Assembly: GCF_030123065.1 (NCBI RefSeq)
Contig: NZ_CP126093.1
Location: 6,020,001-6,084,000, forward strand
DNA length: 64,000 nucleotides
DNA from: Neobacillus sp. DY30
Lineage (GTDB): Bacteria; Bacillota; Bacilli; Bacillales; Cytobacillaceae
Direction: 5' to 3'
Of this stretch, positions 8,429 through 16,558 are shown in pieces. A program made the translations under genes and the position numbers. A model generated the notes under the pieces. It had not been told where the DNA came from. It worked only from the letters and a program-made list of their open reading frames with translations, and did no database searches. Each line of letters opens with the position of its first letter. Position 1 is the first letter of the stretch.

Positions 8429-8908
8429 TCACGATTTTCTAACATCAGGAGTTTCAGCCTTTGTCAGGTCTACTAACATTTTAGGATCTATTACGATTTG
8501 GACACCTATTTTTCCAGCACTGACAACTATATTTTCAAGCTCTAAACAGCTCTCATCAATAAATGTTTTATAATCCTTTTTCATCCCAATCGGGGAGCAG
8601 CCGCCGCGGATATATCCGGTCCATTTTAGAATATCTTTAACCGGAATCATCTCCACATTCTTTTCCCCAGCGGCCTTTGCTGCCTTTTTTAAATCTAATT
8701 CTGCTTCTACTGGTATGACAAACACATAAATATTTTTACTTGCACCTTGAGCAACCAAGGTTTTATATACTTCACGGGCATCTCTGCCTATCTTCGCTGC
8801 TACAGAAACTCCATCTATTTTTCCATCCTGATTATCATATGTTAATACCTCATAAGCCATCTTTCTCGCCTCAAGTATCCGGATGGCGTTTGTCTTGACC
8901 TTAGCCAT
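8429..8908 (-). CDS. ybaK: YbaK/EbsC-type Cys-tRNA(Pro)/aminoacyl-tRNA deacylase
   Basis: A 159-residue YbaK/ProX-domain protein with the family motif GYIRGGCSPIGMKK and the N-terminal pattern KTNAIRILEARKMAYEV. The family hydrolyses Cys mischarged onto tRNA-Pro in trans (family knowledge). The ATG at 8908 is preferred because AAGGA sits 8 bases upstream; the ATG at 8917 would have no spacing. The gene stands alone, downstream of the GGQ-rich protein gene on the same strand but separated from it by a terminator. Confidence 0.88.
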   Translation of the reverse strand: MAKVKTNAIRILEARKMAYEVLTYDNQDGKIDGVSVAAKIGRDAREVYKTLVAQGASKNIYVFVIPVEAELDLKKAAKAAGEKNVEMIPVKDILKWTGYIRGGCSPIGMKKDYKTFIDESCLELENIVVSAGKIGVQIVIDPKMLVDLTKAETPDVRKS

Positions 8909-8965
8909 ATTCCTCATCCTTAATTGTTTTTACAATGATTATAACAATTTTTACCTGAAAATATA

Positions 8966-9001
8966 AAAAAAGGATATGAACCGCTATTGGTTCATACCCT
9001 T
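8966..9001 (-). terminator. Terminator of the GGQ-rich protein gene
   Basis: The stem GGATATGAACC/GGTTCATACCC (8972-8999, one mismatch) is followed on the - strand by seven T, just after the stop at 9011. Confidence 0.85.
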
Positions 9002-9010
9002 ATTAATGAT

Positions 9011-9445
9011 TTACGAGCATCTAAATGATCGAATTCTTCTCAAGTCCGTTCCATAATATACCCAGCGGAACCCTCTCCAGCGATATCCGGCAACTGAGTC
9101 TCTGCCAACAAATGTTGGATAAAACCAGAAACTGCTGCCATTGTTCAGCCAAACATAGGTAAAGCGGTAGAGACAGCCTCTAATCGCACCTGGATCAACA
9201 GCGAATAAGGAAGCTGATTCTTGCGGCGTGTACGATGGTGGTGGTGTAGATGGAGCTCCTCCTTGTTGTTGTCCTCCGCCAAACGGTGGAAACCCTTGCT
9301 GTCCCCCGCCAAATGGAGGGAATCCTTGCTGTCCTCCACCGAAGGGAGGGGGCTGGAAGCCAGGCTGCTGCCCTCCGCCAAATCGAGCGTCCTGCTCTAA
9401 AATTGGATACATTTCATACTGATTGGGATAACCATAATAATACAA
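9011..9445 (-). CDS. Pro/Gly/Gln-rich repeat protein with aromatic C-terminal domain, possible spore surface protein
   Basis: A 144-residue protein. Residues 1-20 are Tyr-rich (MYYYGYPNQYEMYPI). Residues about 22-68 are a low-complexity repeat of FGGGQQGFPP units. Residues about 80-144 form a compact Trp/Tyr/Phe/Arg-rich domain (WLNNGSSFWFYPTFVGRD, WRGFRWVYYGTDLRRI) with two Cys (CLYRF, FRCS). I recall this C-terminal domain in uncharacterised Bacillus proteins, sometimes linked to the spore coat, but cannot name it. Start is TTG at 9445 after AAAGGAGG. The repeat region is GC-rich relative to its surroundings. Confidence 0.7.
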   Translation of the reverse strand: MYYYGYPNQYEMYPILEQDARFGGGQQPGFQPPPFGGGQQGFPPFGGGQQGFPPFGGGQQQGGAPSTPPPSYTPQESASLFAVDPGAIRGCLYRFTYVWLNNGSSFWFYPTFVGRDSVAGYRWRGFRWVYYGTDLRRIRSFRCS

Positions 9446-9811
9446 GACATATTCCTCCTTTATGTGTGTTCCCTTTAATCTATGAAAAAAAGTTTAATTG
9501 GGTTAAAAGAGGAAGACTTTAGTAATACTTTATTTTTGAACCATGCCTGATAATAACGTGTAAGAGCACGGCATAATCATCCTTTTTGTATTACCTGGCT
9601 TCCACGGAATCTCCACATTGTTGTCACCCGTTTGTCACTCTATTAATCCATCATTATAGTAAAATAAAAGTAGTTAGAAAATAATTACAGCAATGGATAT
9701 TGGCAAGAATTTATCTGGTTTATAACTTTGCCACGTTTCAATCAAGAATTACATGTGAAATTATTCACAATGACTAATATAAACATTATTAACTTAAAAA
9801 GGGTGGCTTAT
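9446..9811. other. 366-bp gene-free interval
   Basis: Contains the - strand ribosome binding site of the GGQ-rich gene on the left and the promoter of the radical SAM gene on the right (9632-9660). The middle has no ORF or structured element that I can support. Confidence 0.6.
9632..9660 (+). promoter_or_regulatory. Sigma-A-type promoter of the radical SAM gene
   Basis: TTGTCA (9632-9637), a 17-base spacer and TATAGT (9655-9660) match a housekeeping promoter closely. Predicted transcription start is near 9667, leaving a 5' leader of about 145 bases before the ATG at 9812. Confidence 0.5.
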
Positions 9812-11620
9812 ATGAAATACGATTTAGTCCTTTTACACGCACCAAGTGTATATGACTTTCGAAAAAATTCCCTGCTTGCAGGTCCGATCAGCGATGTAGT
9901 ACCGTCATCACCAGTGTTTGAAATGTATCCGATTGGGCTGACAAGTATTGCTGACTATTTGGAACGGTTCGGACTTCGCGTAAAAATCATCAACATCGCC
10001 AACCGGATGCTAATGAGTGAAAAATTTGATGTTGAAAAAAAGCTAAAAAAAATCAAAACACGGGCTTTCGGTATTGACCTTCATTGGCTGCCGCATGCAC
10101 ATGGCAGTATTGAACTCGCTAAAATTGTTAAAAAGCTTCATCCTGATACTCCGATGATTTTTGGAGGTTTATCTGCTACCTATTATCATAGAGAGTTAAT
10201 TAAATATCCATGTATTGATTTCGTTATACGCGGTGACTCCACGGAAAAGCTTATGCTTTTGTTAATGAATAAATTGGAGCTTGGAAATAATCACTATGCT
10301 GATATACCAAATCTAACCTGGAAAAAAGGCAGTGAAATTGGCTATAACCCGATTACTTATGTACCAAGGGATTTAGATGATATTGATGTACCCGGCTATC
10401 GTTACACCGTCCGTTCTGTCTTCAAATATCGTAACTTTCTCGATCCGCTGCCATACAATGGCTGGCTGCAATATCCCAATACAGCATTACTGACAGCTAG
10501 AGGCTGTTCGCAAAACTGCCTTATCTGCGGCGGCTCAAAAGATGCCTATGATCAAAACTGCGGAAGAAGTTCTCTCGCATTACGCTCACCAGAAAAACTT
10601 GTTGAAGACATCCAATTTATTTCACGGTTCAGCCGTGCACCAATCTTTATCCTGCATGATCTTCGCCAGGGCGGACGTGAATATGTAAAAGAATTCTTCA
10701 GCCGACTTAAAGCACTTAATCTCAAAAATGAAATCGTGTTTGAACTATTCCAATATGCGGGTGAAGAATTCTTCCAATTGATGAATGAAAGCTGTTCAAA
10801 ATACAGCATTGAAATTACGCTTGAAACTCATGATGAAAAAATTAGACGTTATAATGGGAAGTTCAACTGTACGAACCCTAAAGTAATCGAAACCCTGAAT
10901 TTCGCATTAAAACATGGTGCAAAGAAGATTGACTTGTTCTTTATGACTGGTATTCCAAGTCAAACATATCAAAGTGCAATCGAAAATATTGATTTTTGTG
11001 AAGAAATTCATCTTGCGTGCAATCAGGATCCTAGACTATTCTACTTTGTCGCACCGCTTGCACCATTCCTTGACCCTGCTAGCCCAGCCTTTGAAAATCC
11101 AGAGCTTCACGGCTTTAAAAAGTTCTGTCATACCCTTGAGGACCACCGCAAGGCGATAACCCAGCCTTCATGGAAGCATATGCTCAGCTATGAAACAACA
11201 CAAATGACACGCGATGATATCGTCCAATCAACTTACGATTCTGCACAAAAATTAAACGAATTTAAATTAAAGTACGGTCTAATTAATCAAGCCGGCTACG
11301 AAGAAATTAAAGGCAAGATTGAGAAATCACAAGCCTATATTGAAAAAATAGATTATGTTCTTTCCCTTCCGGAAGCTGAACAGCAAGTGGAATTAGCAAA
11401 AATTCAAAAAGAAATAGAAGAATTAAATAAATACAGTATTTGTGGTAAGAATGAGCTAAAATGGGAGGTTCAAAAGAATTACGCGAACTTCTTCTCTCTT
11501 GCATTAGTTGGTTTGGAGCAGCTTTATGAGGAATATGTAATGAAATTCAAACATGCTCTGCAGCCGAAGCTTCGCCACCAATTCAAACTAGAAACACAGC
11601 ATCAGAAAGTGAAAATATAG
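9812..11620 (+). CDS. B12-binding-domain radical SAM protein
   Basis: About 602 residues. An N-terminal cobalamin-binding-like Rossmann region (residues about 1-170; LVLLHAPSVYDF, PIGLTSIADYLERFGL, GGLSATYYH) is followed by a radical SAM domain with the cluster motif C-x3-C-x2-C in TARGCSQNCLICGG (about residue 235) and a C-terminal helical extension. It resembles the uncharacterised TIGR04190-type group; the substrate is unknown. The ATG at 9812 (MKYDLVLLH) has AAAGGGTGG just upstream; the TTG at 9728 has none. The gene is alone, with its own promoter and a bidirectional terminator. Confidence 0.8.
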   Translation: MKYDLVLLHAPSVYDFRKNSLLAGPISDVVPSSPVFEMYPIGLTSIADYLERFGLRVKIINIANRMLMSEKFDVEKKLKKIKTRAFGIDLHWLPHAHGSIELAKIVKKLHPDTPMIFGGLSATYYHRELIKYPCIDFVIRGDSTEKLMLLLMNKLELGNNHYADIPNLTWKKGSEIGYNPITYVPRDLDDIDVPGYRYTVRSVFKYRNFLDPLPYNGWLQYPNTALLTARGCSQNCLICGGSKDAYDQNCGRSSLALRSPEKLVEDIQFISRFSRAPIFILHDLRQGGREYVKEFFSRLKALNLKNEIVFELFQYAGEEFFQLMNESCSKYSIEITLETHDEKIRRYNGKFNCTNPKVIETLNFALKHGAKKIDLFFMTGIPSQTYQSAIENIDFCEEIHLACNQDPRLFYFVAPLAPFLDPASPAFENPELHGFKKFCHTLEDHRKAITQPSWKHMLSYETTQMTRDDIVQSTYDSAQKLNEFKLKYGLINQAGYEEIKGKIEKSQAYIEKIDYVLSLPEAEQQVELAKIQKEIEELNKYSICGKNELKWEVQKNYANFFSLALVGLEQLYEEYVMKFKHALQPKLRHQFKLETQHQKVKI

Positions 11621-11622
11621 AC

Positions 11623-11653
11623 AAAAAAAGACGTGTAATCACACGTCTTTTTA
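11623..11653. terminator. Bidirectional terminator between the radical SAM gene and livF
   Basis: AAAAAGACGTGT (11625-11636) and ACACGTCTTTTT (11641-11652) form a perfect stem with a 4-base loop and T runs in both directions. It overlaps the livF stop codon. Confidence 0.9.
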
Positions 11654-12358
11654 ATGTCCTCCAAGGTAGGCCATTCTTATTTGGTCGCTTTGATTTAATT
11701 CGTCTGAAGAACCTGAAATGACAATCTTTCCAGTCTCAATCACATAGGCGCGGTCCGCAATCGATAATGCCATATTCGCATTCTGCTCGACCAATAAAAT
11801 GGTCGTACCAGTCTTGTTAATTTCTTCAATGATTCTAAAGATTGTTTTAACTAAAAGGGGAGCAAGTCCCATAGAAGGTTCGTCTAATAGCAAAAGCTTC
11901 GGACGTGCCATCAAGGCTCTGCCCATTGCAAGCATTTGCTGCTCGCCGCCTGATAATGTACCGGACAGCTGCTTACGCCGCTCTAGAAGACGAGGGAATA
12001 AGTTGTAGACTTTCTCAAAGTCCTCTTTAATTCCTTGTTTATCTTTTCGCAAATAAGCCCCTAATTCAAGGTTTTCCTCGACAGACATATTAGCAAATAC
12101 ACGACGCCCCTCAGGAACATGGGAAAGTCCTTGTTTCACAATCGCTTGAGCTACCTTGCCTGAAATGGATTGACCCTCAAACAAAATGCTGCCGTTCTTA
12201 GGCTTTAGCAATCCGGAAATCGTTTTTAACAGCGTACTTTTTCCGGCTCCATTCGCTCCAATCAAGGTAACGATTTCCCCTTCATTAATATCAAGAGAAA
12301 CACCCTTTAAGGCATGAATATTACCATAGTATACATTGATATCCTCAATTTTCAGCAT
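11651..12358 (-). CDS. livF: LivF, branched-chain amino acid ABC transporter ATPase
   Basis: A 235-residue ATPase with Walker [10 protein letters not shown], signature [16 protein letters not shown], Walker [14 protein letters not shown] and the LivF-typical [17 protein letters not shown]. It is the second ATPase of the HAAT-family importer and works with LivG. The start overlaps the livG stop (TAATG). Last gene of livKHMGF. Confidence 0.93.
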   Translation of the reverse strand: MLKIEDINVYYGNIHALKGVSLDINEGEIVTLIGANGAGKSTLLKTISGLLKPKNGSILFEGQSISGKVAQAIVKQGLSHVPEGRRVFANMSVEENLELGAYLRKDKQGIKEDFEKVYNLFPRLLERRKQLSGTLSGGEQQMLAMGRALMARPKLLLLDEPSMGLAPLLVKTIFRIIEEINKTGTTILLVEQNANMALSIADRAYVIETGKIVISGSSDELNQSDQIRMAYLGGH

Positions 12359-13137
12359 TATGAAACCTCCTCTCCAAGATACGCCTCGATGACTTTTGGA
12401 TTATTTCTGATTTGCGCAGGAGTCCCTTCTGCAATAAGCTGGCCATGGTCAAGCACATAAATTCGCTCACATACACCCATGACAAGGAGCATGTCATGTT
12501 CAATCAATAGAATAGTAAGCTCAAATTTATTACGAATTAAGGCAATTAAATTCATTAGTTCTTCTGTTTCCTGCGGGTTCATACCGGCTGCAGGTTCATC
12601 CAAAAGCAATAGTTTTGGATTTGCTGCCAGCGCCCTGGCAATCTCTAAACGCCGCTGCTGACCGTACGGCAGATTCTTTGCCTTTTCATGCAAGACAGTA
12701 TCTAAATTAAAGATTTTCAAAAACTCTATCGCCTTTTCCTCCATATACTTTTCCTCTGAAAAGTGCTTAGGAAGGCGGAGGATTGAACTCATAATCGAAT
12801 GCTTTGCAAGAGAGTGATAGGCTACCTTTACATTATCAAGTACAGACAATTCATTAAACAAACGAATGTTTTGAAAGGTTCTGCTGATTCCCTTTTTCGT
12901 AATCTTGTAGGGTGCTAATCCATTCAATTTATCGCCATCTAACTCAATGCTGCCTTCAGTTGGTACATATACACCCGTTAACAAATTGAAGAATGTTGTT
13001 TTTCCAGCGCCGTTCGGTCCTATCAAACCGACTAATTCACCTTGTTTTAATTCAAGGTTCACATCTGAAACGGCCTTTAATCCGCCAAAACGGATGCCTG
13101 CATTATTTACCTTAAGCAACGGTGTTTTTACTGCCAT
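12358..13137 (-). CDS. livG: LivG, branched-chain amino acid ABC transporter ATPase
   Basis: A 259-residue ATPase with Walker [10 protein letters not shown], the LivG-type insertion after [19 protein letters not shown], signature [16 protein letters not shown] and Walker [14 protein letters not shown]. The C-terminal [11 protein letters not shown] is typical of LivG. The ATG at 13137 ([10 protein letters not shown]) directly follows AAAGGAGG, so it is preferred over the upstream ATG at 13167; it lies inside the 3' end of livM, giving an overlap. Confidence 0.93.
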   Translation of the reverse strand: MAVKTPLLKVNNAGIRFGGLKAVSDVNLELKQGELVGLIGPNGAGKTTFFNLLTGVYVPTEGSIELDGDKLNGLAPYKITKKGISRTFQNIRLFNELSVLDNVKVAYHSLAKHSIMSSILRLPKHFSEEKYMEEKAIEFLKIFNLDTVLHEKAKNLPYGQQRRLEIARALAANPKLLLLDEPAAGMNPQETEELMNLIALIRNKFELTILLIEHDMLLVMGVCERIYVLDHGQLIAEGTPAQIRNNPKVIEAYLGEEVS

Positions 13138-14086
13138 CGTTGACTCCTCCTTTTGCAGACTTTCCAAACTTAAAGAATGAAGTTAATTCTCTTGTTCCCA
13201 TAATGCCTTGTGGACGGTAAAGCATCATAATGATTAGTACTAAGCTATAAATAATCATCCGCAGTTCCGGATAGCTTTGCAGGAAGGTAGAAACAATCGT
13301 TAAAAGTACCGCTGCCAGTACTGCACCAGACATACTGCCTAATCCGCCAAGAACTACAAAGATTAAGATATCAAAAGATTTTAAGAAACCGAAGTTTGTC
13401 GGCTGGATAATGAAAAAGTTGTGTGCATATAAGGCACCTGCAACACCGGCAAAAAATGCTCCGATGGCGAATGCAATAACCTTATAATACGTTGTGTTAA
13501 TGCCCATAGCGTCAGCTGCAATTTCATTTTCCCTTACAGAAATACATGCTCGTCCATGGGTTGAATTTGTAAAGTTCCTGATGACAAGAAGTGTTAAGAG
13601 GATACTTCCAAACAGCCATGGCCAAGTAGTAAGCTGCGTTACGGTCATCCCGCTTGCTCCGCCGACATATTCAATATTTAAAAAGACAATCCGGACAATT
13701 TCACCAAACCCAAGTGTGGCGATTGCCAGGTAATCTCCTTTTAGCCGAAGTGTAGGAATACCAATAATTAAGCCTGCAATCGCAGCTGCAACTCCTCCCG
13801 CCAACAGCCCAAGCGCGAAAGGAAGCTCTAATTTCATTGTGATAATGGCAGAGGCATATGCGCCTACTGCGAGGAAGCCTGCATGTCCAATGGAAAACTG
13901 TCCGGTAATTCCAATAATCAGATGTAAGCTCGCAGCAAGAATAATGTTGATTCCAATAAAATAAAGTGTGTTTACGTAAAAGAAGTTAATTATTTCTCCG
14001 GTAATTAAAAATTGCATGACAACACCAAAAACAATGGCTAAAACGATTGATGACCAAAAACCTTTCGCTGATTTGAGAATATTCAT
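13112..14086 (-). CDS. livM: LivM, branched-chain amino acid ABC transporter permease
   Basis: A membrane permease of about 324 residues with some nine hydrophobic segments and the HAAT-family motifs GITGQFSIGHAGFLAVGAYA and GDYLAIATLGFGEIVRI, plus the cytoplasmic loop SVRENEIAADAMGIN that contacts the ATPases. The ATG at 14086 has AAGGGGG 9 bases upstream; the frame extends further upstream into livH without a ribosome binding site. Lies between livH and livG. Confidence 0.92.
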   Translation of the reverse strand: MNILKSAKGFWSSIVLAIVFGVVMQFLITGEIINFFYVNTLYFIGINIILAASLHLIIGITGQFSIGHAGFLAVGAYASAIITMKLELPFALGLLAGGVAAAIAGLIIGIPTLRLKGDYLAIATLGFGEIVRIVFLNIEYVGGASGMTVTQLTTWPWLFGSILLTLLVIRNFTNSTHGRACISVRENEIAADAMGINTTYYKVIAFAIGAFFAGVAGALYAHNFFIIQPTNFGFLKSFDILIFVVLGGLGSMSGAVLAAVLLTIVSTFLQSYPELRMIIYSLVLIIMMLYRPQGIMGTRELTSFFKFGKSAKGGVNDGSKNTVA

Positions 14087-14099
14087 CGCTATAGCCCCC

Positions 14100-14978
14100 T
14101 TACACTTTTTCCCGTACATTTTTACCGAATAAACCGGCTGGACGGAAAATCAAAATTAAGATCAGTACAACAAATGCTACGCCATCTCGCCATAACGAGA
14201 AGCCAGCAGCACTTACAAGCGACTCAATGACACCCAATAACAAGCCGCCAACCATTGCGCCTGGAATGATTCCGATACCGCCGAGTACGGCCGCAACGAA
14301 GGCCTTAAGACCTGGAATAATCCCCATTAATGGTTCAATTTTTGTATAGTACATTCCAAATGCAACACCCGCCGCACCTGCTAACGCAGATCCAATCGCA
14401 AAAGTGGCAGAAATGGTATTGTTAACGTTAATTCCCATCAATCTTGCAGCTTCCATATCATGAGAAACTGCACGCATTGCTTTTCCAATTTTGGTTTTAT
14501 GAACGATAAACTGCAATAAGATCATTAATACTACAGAAGTGCCTAAGATTAACAGTGACTGACTGCTCACTTTTACTCCAAGGAAGTCGATGCTTGTTGC
14601 CGGAATAAGATTGCTAGGATAAGCCTCTGGCTGAGCACCGCGTACATAAATAACCCCATATTCAATTAACAGGGATACTCCAATTGCCGTAATAAGAGCC
14701 GCAATCCTAGTCGCATTACGCAAAGGTTTATAGGCGATTCTTTCAATTAGAACCCCTAAGATGGCACAAGTTGCCATGGATATAAGAAGGGAAGGGAAAA
14801 ATCCTAAATCTAATATTGTAATGGAATAGAAACCAATAAATGCACCGACCATGAAGACGTCACCATGGGCAAAGTTAATTAATTTTACAATTCCGTAGAC
14901 CATTGTATAACCAAGGGCAATCAACGCATAAATACTGCCTAATGACACCCCGTTAACCAGCTGTTGTAAAAATTCCAT
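14100..14978 (-). CDS. livH: LivH, branched-chain amino acid ABC transporter permease
   Basis: A 292-residue permease with MEFLQQLVNGVSLGSIYALIALG type N-terminus and the LivH motifs GYTMVYGIVKLINFAHGD and AVSHDMEAARLMGIN. Eight or so hydrophobic helices are visible. The ATG at 14978 follows AGGAGGG by 7 bases. It is separated from livK by 128 bases containing a hairpin that may lower downstream expression relative to the binding protein. Confidence 0.92.
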   Translation of the reverse strand: MEFLQQLVNGVSLGSIYALIALGYTMVYGIVKLINFAHGDVFMVGAFIGFYSITILDLGFFPSLLISMATCAILGVLIERIAYKPLRNATRIAALITAIGVSLLIEYGVIYVRGAQPEAYPSNLIPATSIDFLGVKVSSQSLLILGTSVVLMILLQFIVHKTKIGKAMRAVSHDMEAARLMGINVNNTISATFAIGSALAGAAGVAFGMYYTKIEPLMGIIPGLKAFVAAVLGGIGIIPGAMVGGLLLGVIESLVSAAGFSLWRDGVAFVVLILILIFRPAGLFGKNVREKV

Positions 14979-15017
14979 GTCTTGACCCTCCTAAAATTAG
15001 GAAACTATTATCTAAAT

Positions 15018-15052
15018 GGGAATAGGGAGGCAATATGGCTCCCTATTCTTTT
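15018..15052. other. Intergenic hairpin between livK and livH
   Basis: AATAGGGAG (15021-15029) pairs with CTCCCTATT (15039-15047). On the liv (-) strand no strong T run follows, so it is more likely an attenuator or mRNA-stabilising stem limiting transcription past livK than a full terminator. Confidence 0.5.
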
Positions 15053-15071
15053 TGACCACTATAAAATTTGT

Positions 15072-15103
15072 TCAGCTAGAGCGCCAAGGCGCTTCCACTT
15101 TTG
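15072..15103. repeat. Minimal copy of the AGCGCC hairpin repeat
   Basis: TTCAGCTAGAGCGCCAAGGC and the following GCTTCCACTTTT keep only the outer arms (AGCGCC AA GGCGCT) of the 8314-8382 element; the inner arms and loop are missing. It lies just after the livK stop. Confidence 0.5.
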
Positions 15104-15106
15104 TTT

Positions 15107-16282
15107 TTATTCTGGATCTACCTTTGTATTAAATTCTTGCTTTCCGCCTTTGTATTCAAGAATTACTGCAGATTTAACTGGATCATGGTTTTTATCAAGT
15201 TTCATTGTTCCAGATACTAATTGAAGACCATCTGTTTCCTCAAGTGCCTTTTGGATTTTCTCAGGGTCAGCACTTCCTGCACGCTTAATTGCATCAGCAA
15301 GGAAATACAGGGAGTCATAGCCTAATGCATTAAAGGCATCAGGAGATTTACCATCATATTTTGCTTCAAATGCTTTTACGAAATCTTGTACTTTCGGATC
15401 AGAGTCACCAGAAGAATAGTGGTTTGTGATAAACGTATTGTTTAACGGATCAGCCCCAGCAATTTCTACTAGTTTAGGAGAATCCCAGCCATCGCCGCCC
15501 ATGAAAGGAGCTTCAATACCAAGAGCACGAGCCTGTTTGATAATTAAGCCTACTTCCTCGTAATACCCAGGAAGGAAAATAAAATCAGGTTTGGCAGATT
15601 TAATATTTGTTAAGATCGCATTAAAGTCTGTATCCTTAGCAACATAAGCTTCTTCCTTAACGATTTTTCCGCCATTTGCTTCAAATGCTTCTGTGAATGC
15701 TGCTGCAAGCCCTTTTGCATAGTCGCTTGAGCTGTCAATGATGATCGCTGCATTTTTCACCTTAAGGTCTTTAGCAGCAAAGTTAGCTGCCACAGTTCCT
15801 TGGAAAGGATCGATGAAGCAAGTACGGAATACGAAGTCACTTAGCACGCCGTCTTTATTTGTAATCGTTGGATTTGTTCCAGTTGGTGTCAATAACGGAA
15901 TTTTATTTTTTTGAGCGATTTGTACTTGTGCCAATGTATTTGTACTTGTAGCCGCACCGATAATAGCAGCTACCTTATCTTGGCTGATCAGCTTCGTAGT
16001 ACCGCTTGTTGCCTCGGCCGCATCTGATTTATTATCGAATGTCACCAGTTCCAGTTTCTTTCCGTCAATACCTTCTTTATTGATCTCTTCCAATGCCAGT
16101 TTGATACCTTCTTCGATGGACTGGCCATAAGAAGCTACCCCGCCTGAAAGTTCAAGGTTTGCGCCAATTTTGATGGTTTCTCCATCCTTTTCACCGCTCG
16201 TACTTGATGAGTTACAGCCTGCCAATACGCCTGCCGCCATCATGAACGACATGAAAATACCTGCTAGTTTTTTCTTCCTCAC
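15107..16282 (-). CDS. livK: LivK/LivJ-type branched-chain amino acid binding lipoprotein
   Basis: A 391-residue extracellular solute-binding lipoprotein (lipobox LAGC, Cys about residue 23) of the Leu/Ile/Val-binding type. Typical elements are IKIGANLELSGGVASYGQ, GAATSTNTLAQVQIAQ, TPTGTNPTITN and the C-terminal KSPDAFNALGYDSLYFLADAI. It delivers branched-chain amino acids to LivHMGF. GTG start at 16282 after GGGGG. First gene of the operon, with two CodY-like boxes 70-150 bases upstream. The sequence cannot distinguish Leu/Ile/Val from other amide substrates of this family. Confidence 0.9.
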   Translation of the reverse strand: MRKKKLAGIFMSFMMAAGVLAGCNSSSTSGEKDGETIKIGANLELSGGVASYGQSIEEGIKLALEEINKEGIDGKKLELVTFDNKSDAAEATSGTTKLISQDKVAAIIGAATSTNTLAQVQIAQKNKIPLLTPTGTNPTITNKDGVLSDFVFRTCFIDPFQGTVAANFAAKDLKVKNAAIIIDSSSDYAKGLAAAFTEAFEANGGKIVKEEAYVAKDTDFNAILTNIKSAKPDFIFLPGYYEEVGLIIKQARALGIEAPFMGGDGWDSPKLVEIAGADPLNNTFITNHYSSGDSDPKVQDFVKAFEAKYDGKSPDAFNALGYDSLYFLADAIKRAGSADPEKIQKALEETDGLQLVSGTMKLDKNHDPVKSAVILEYKGGKQEFNTKVDPE

Positions 16283-16349
16283 TGTCTATACCCCCTATTT
16301 TTGAATAGTCCTTTACCCGTTGTTTCTCTTGAGATGTTTAAAAAAAGAT

Positions 16350-16364
16350 AATATTCTGAAAACA
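16350..16364. promoter_or_regulatory. CodY-like box 1 upstream of livK
   Basis: AATATTCTGAAAACA matches the CodY consensus AATTTTCWGAAAATT (read on either strand) with 3 mismatches. CodY represses branched-chain amino acid uptake genes in Bacillus, so the context fits. Confidence 0.45.
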
Positions 16365-16414
16365 TTGTACAAAATAAATTCCTGTTCGTCTAGTAGAATC
16401 TGCGTTATTTTAAT

Positions 16415-16429
16415 ATAATTCTGAAAAAT
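16415..16429. promoter_or_regulatory. CodY-like box 2 upstream of livK
   Basis: ATAATTCTGAAAAAT matches the CodY consensus with 4 mismatches, 65 bases from box 1. The pair strengthens the case more than either site alone. Confidence 0.35.
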
Positions 16430-16510
16430 CTGTATTCCTATTATTGTCATAGGTTTAAATAGATGAAGTAAGCGCTCTCTTGCTCTAAAGGACTAAAATC
16501 ATACTGTGTT

Positions 16511-16551
16511 AAAAAACAAAAGAGAGATTCCCTAATAGAAATCTCTCTTAT
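16511..16551 (-). terminator. Terminator of niaP
   Basis: AGAGAGATT (16521-16529) pairs with AATCTCTCT (16540-16548); on the - strand the stem is followed by TTTTGTTTTTT. Confidence 0.85.
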
Positions 16552-16558
16552 TTAAACA

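Noticed and set aside
9228-9422. Cys/Pro/Gly-rich ORF opposite the GGQ-rich gene
   Set aside because: It is the antisense reading of the FGGGQQGFPP repeat; the - strand gene has the ribosome binding site and a terminator.
14982-15224. + strand ORF across the livK-livH gap
   Set aside because: Overlaps the end of livK and the hairpin; no family similarity and no start signal.
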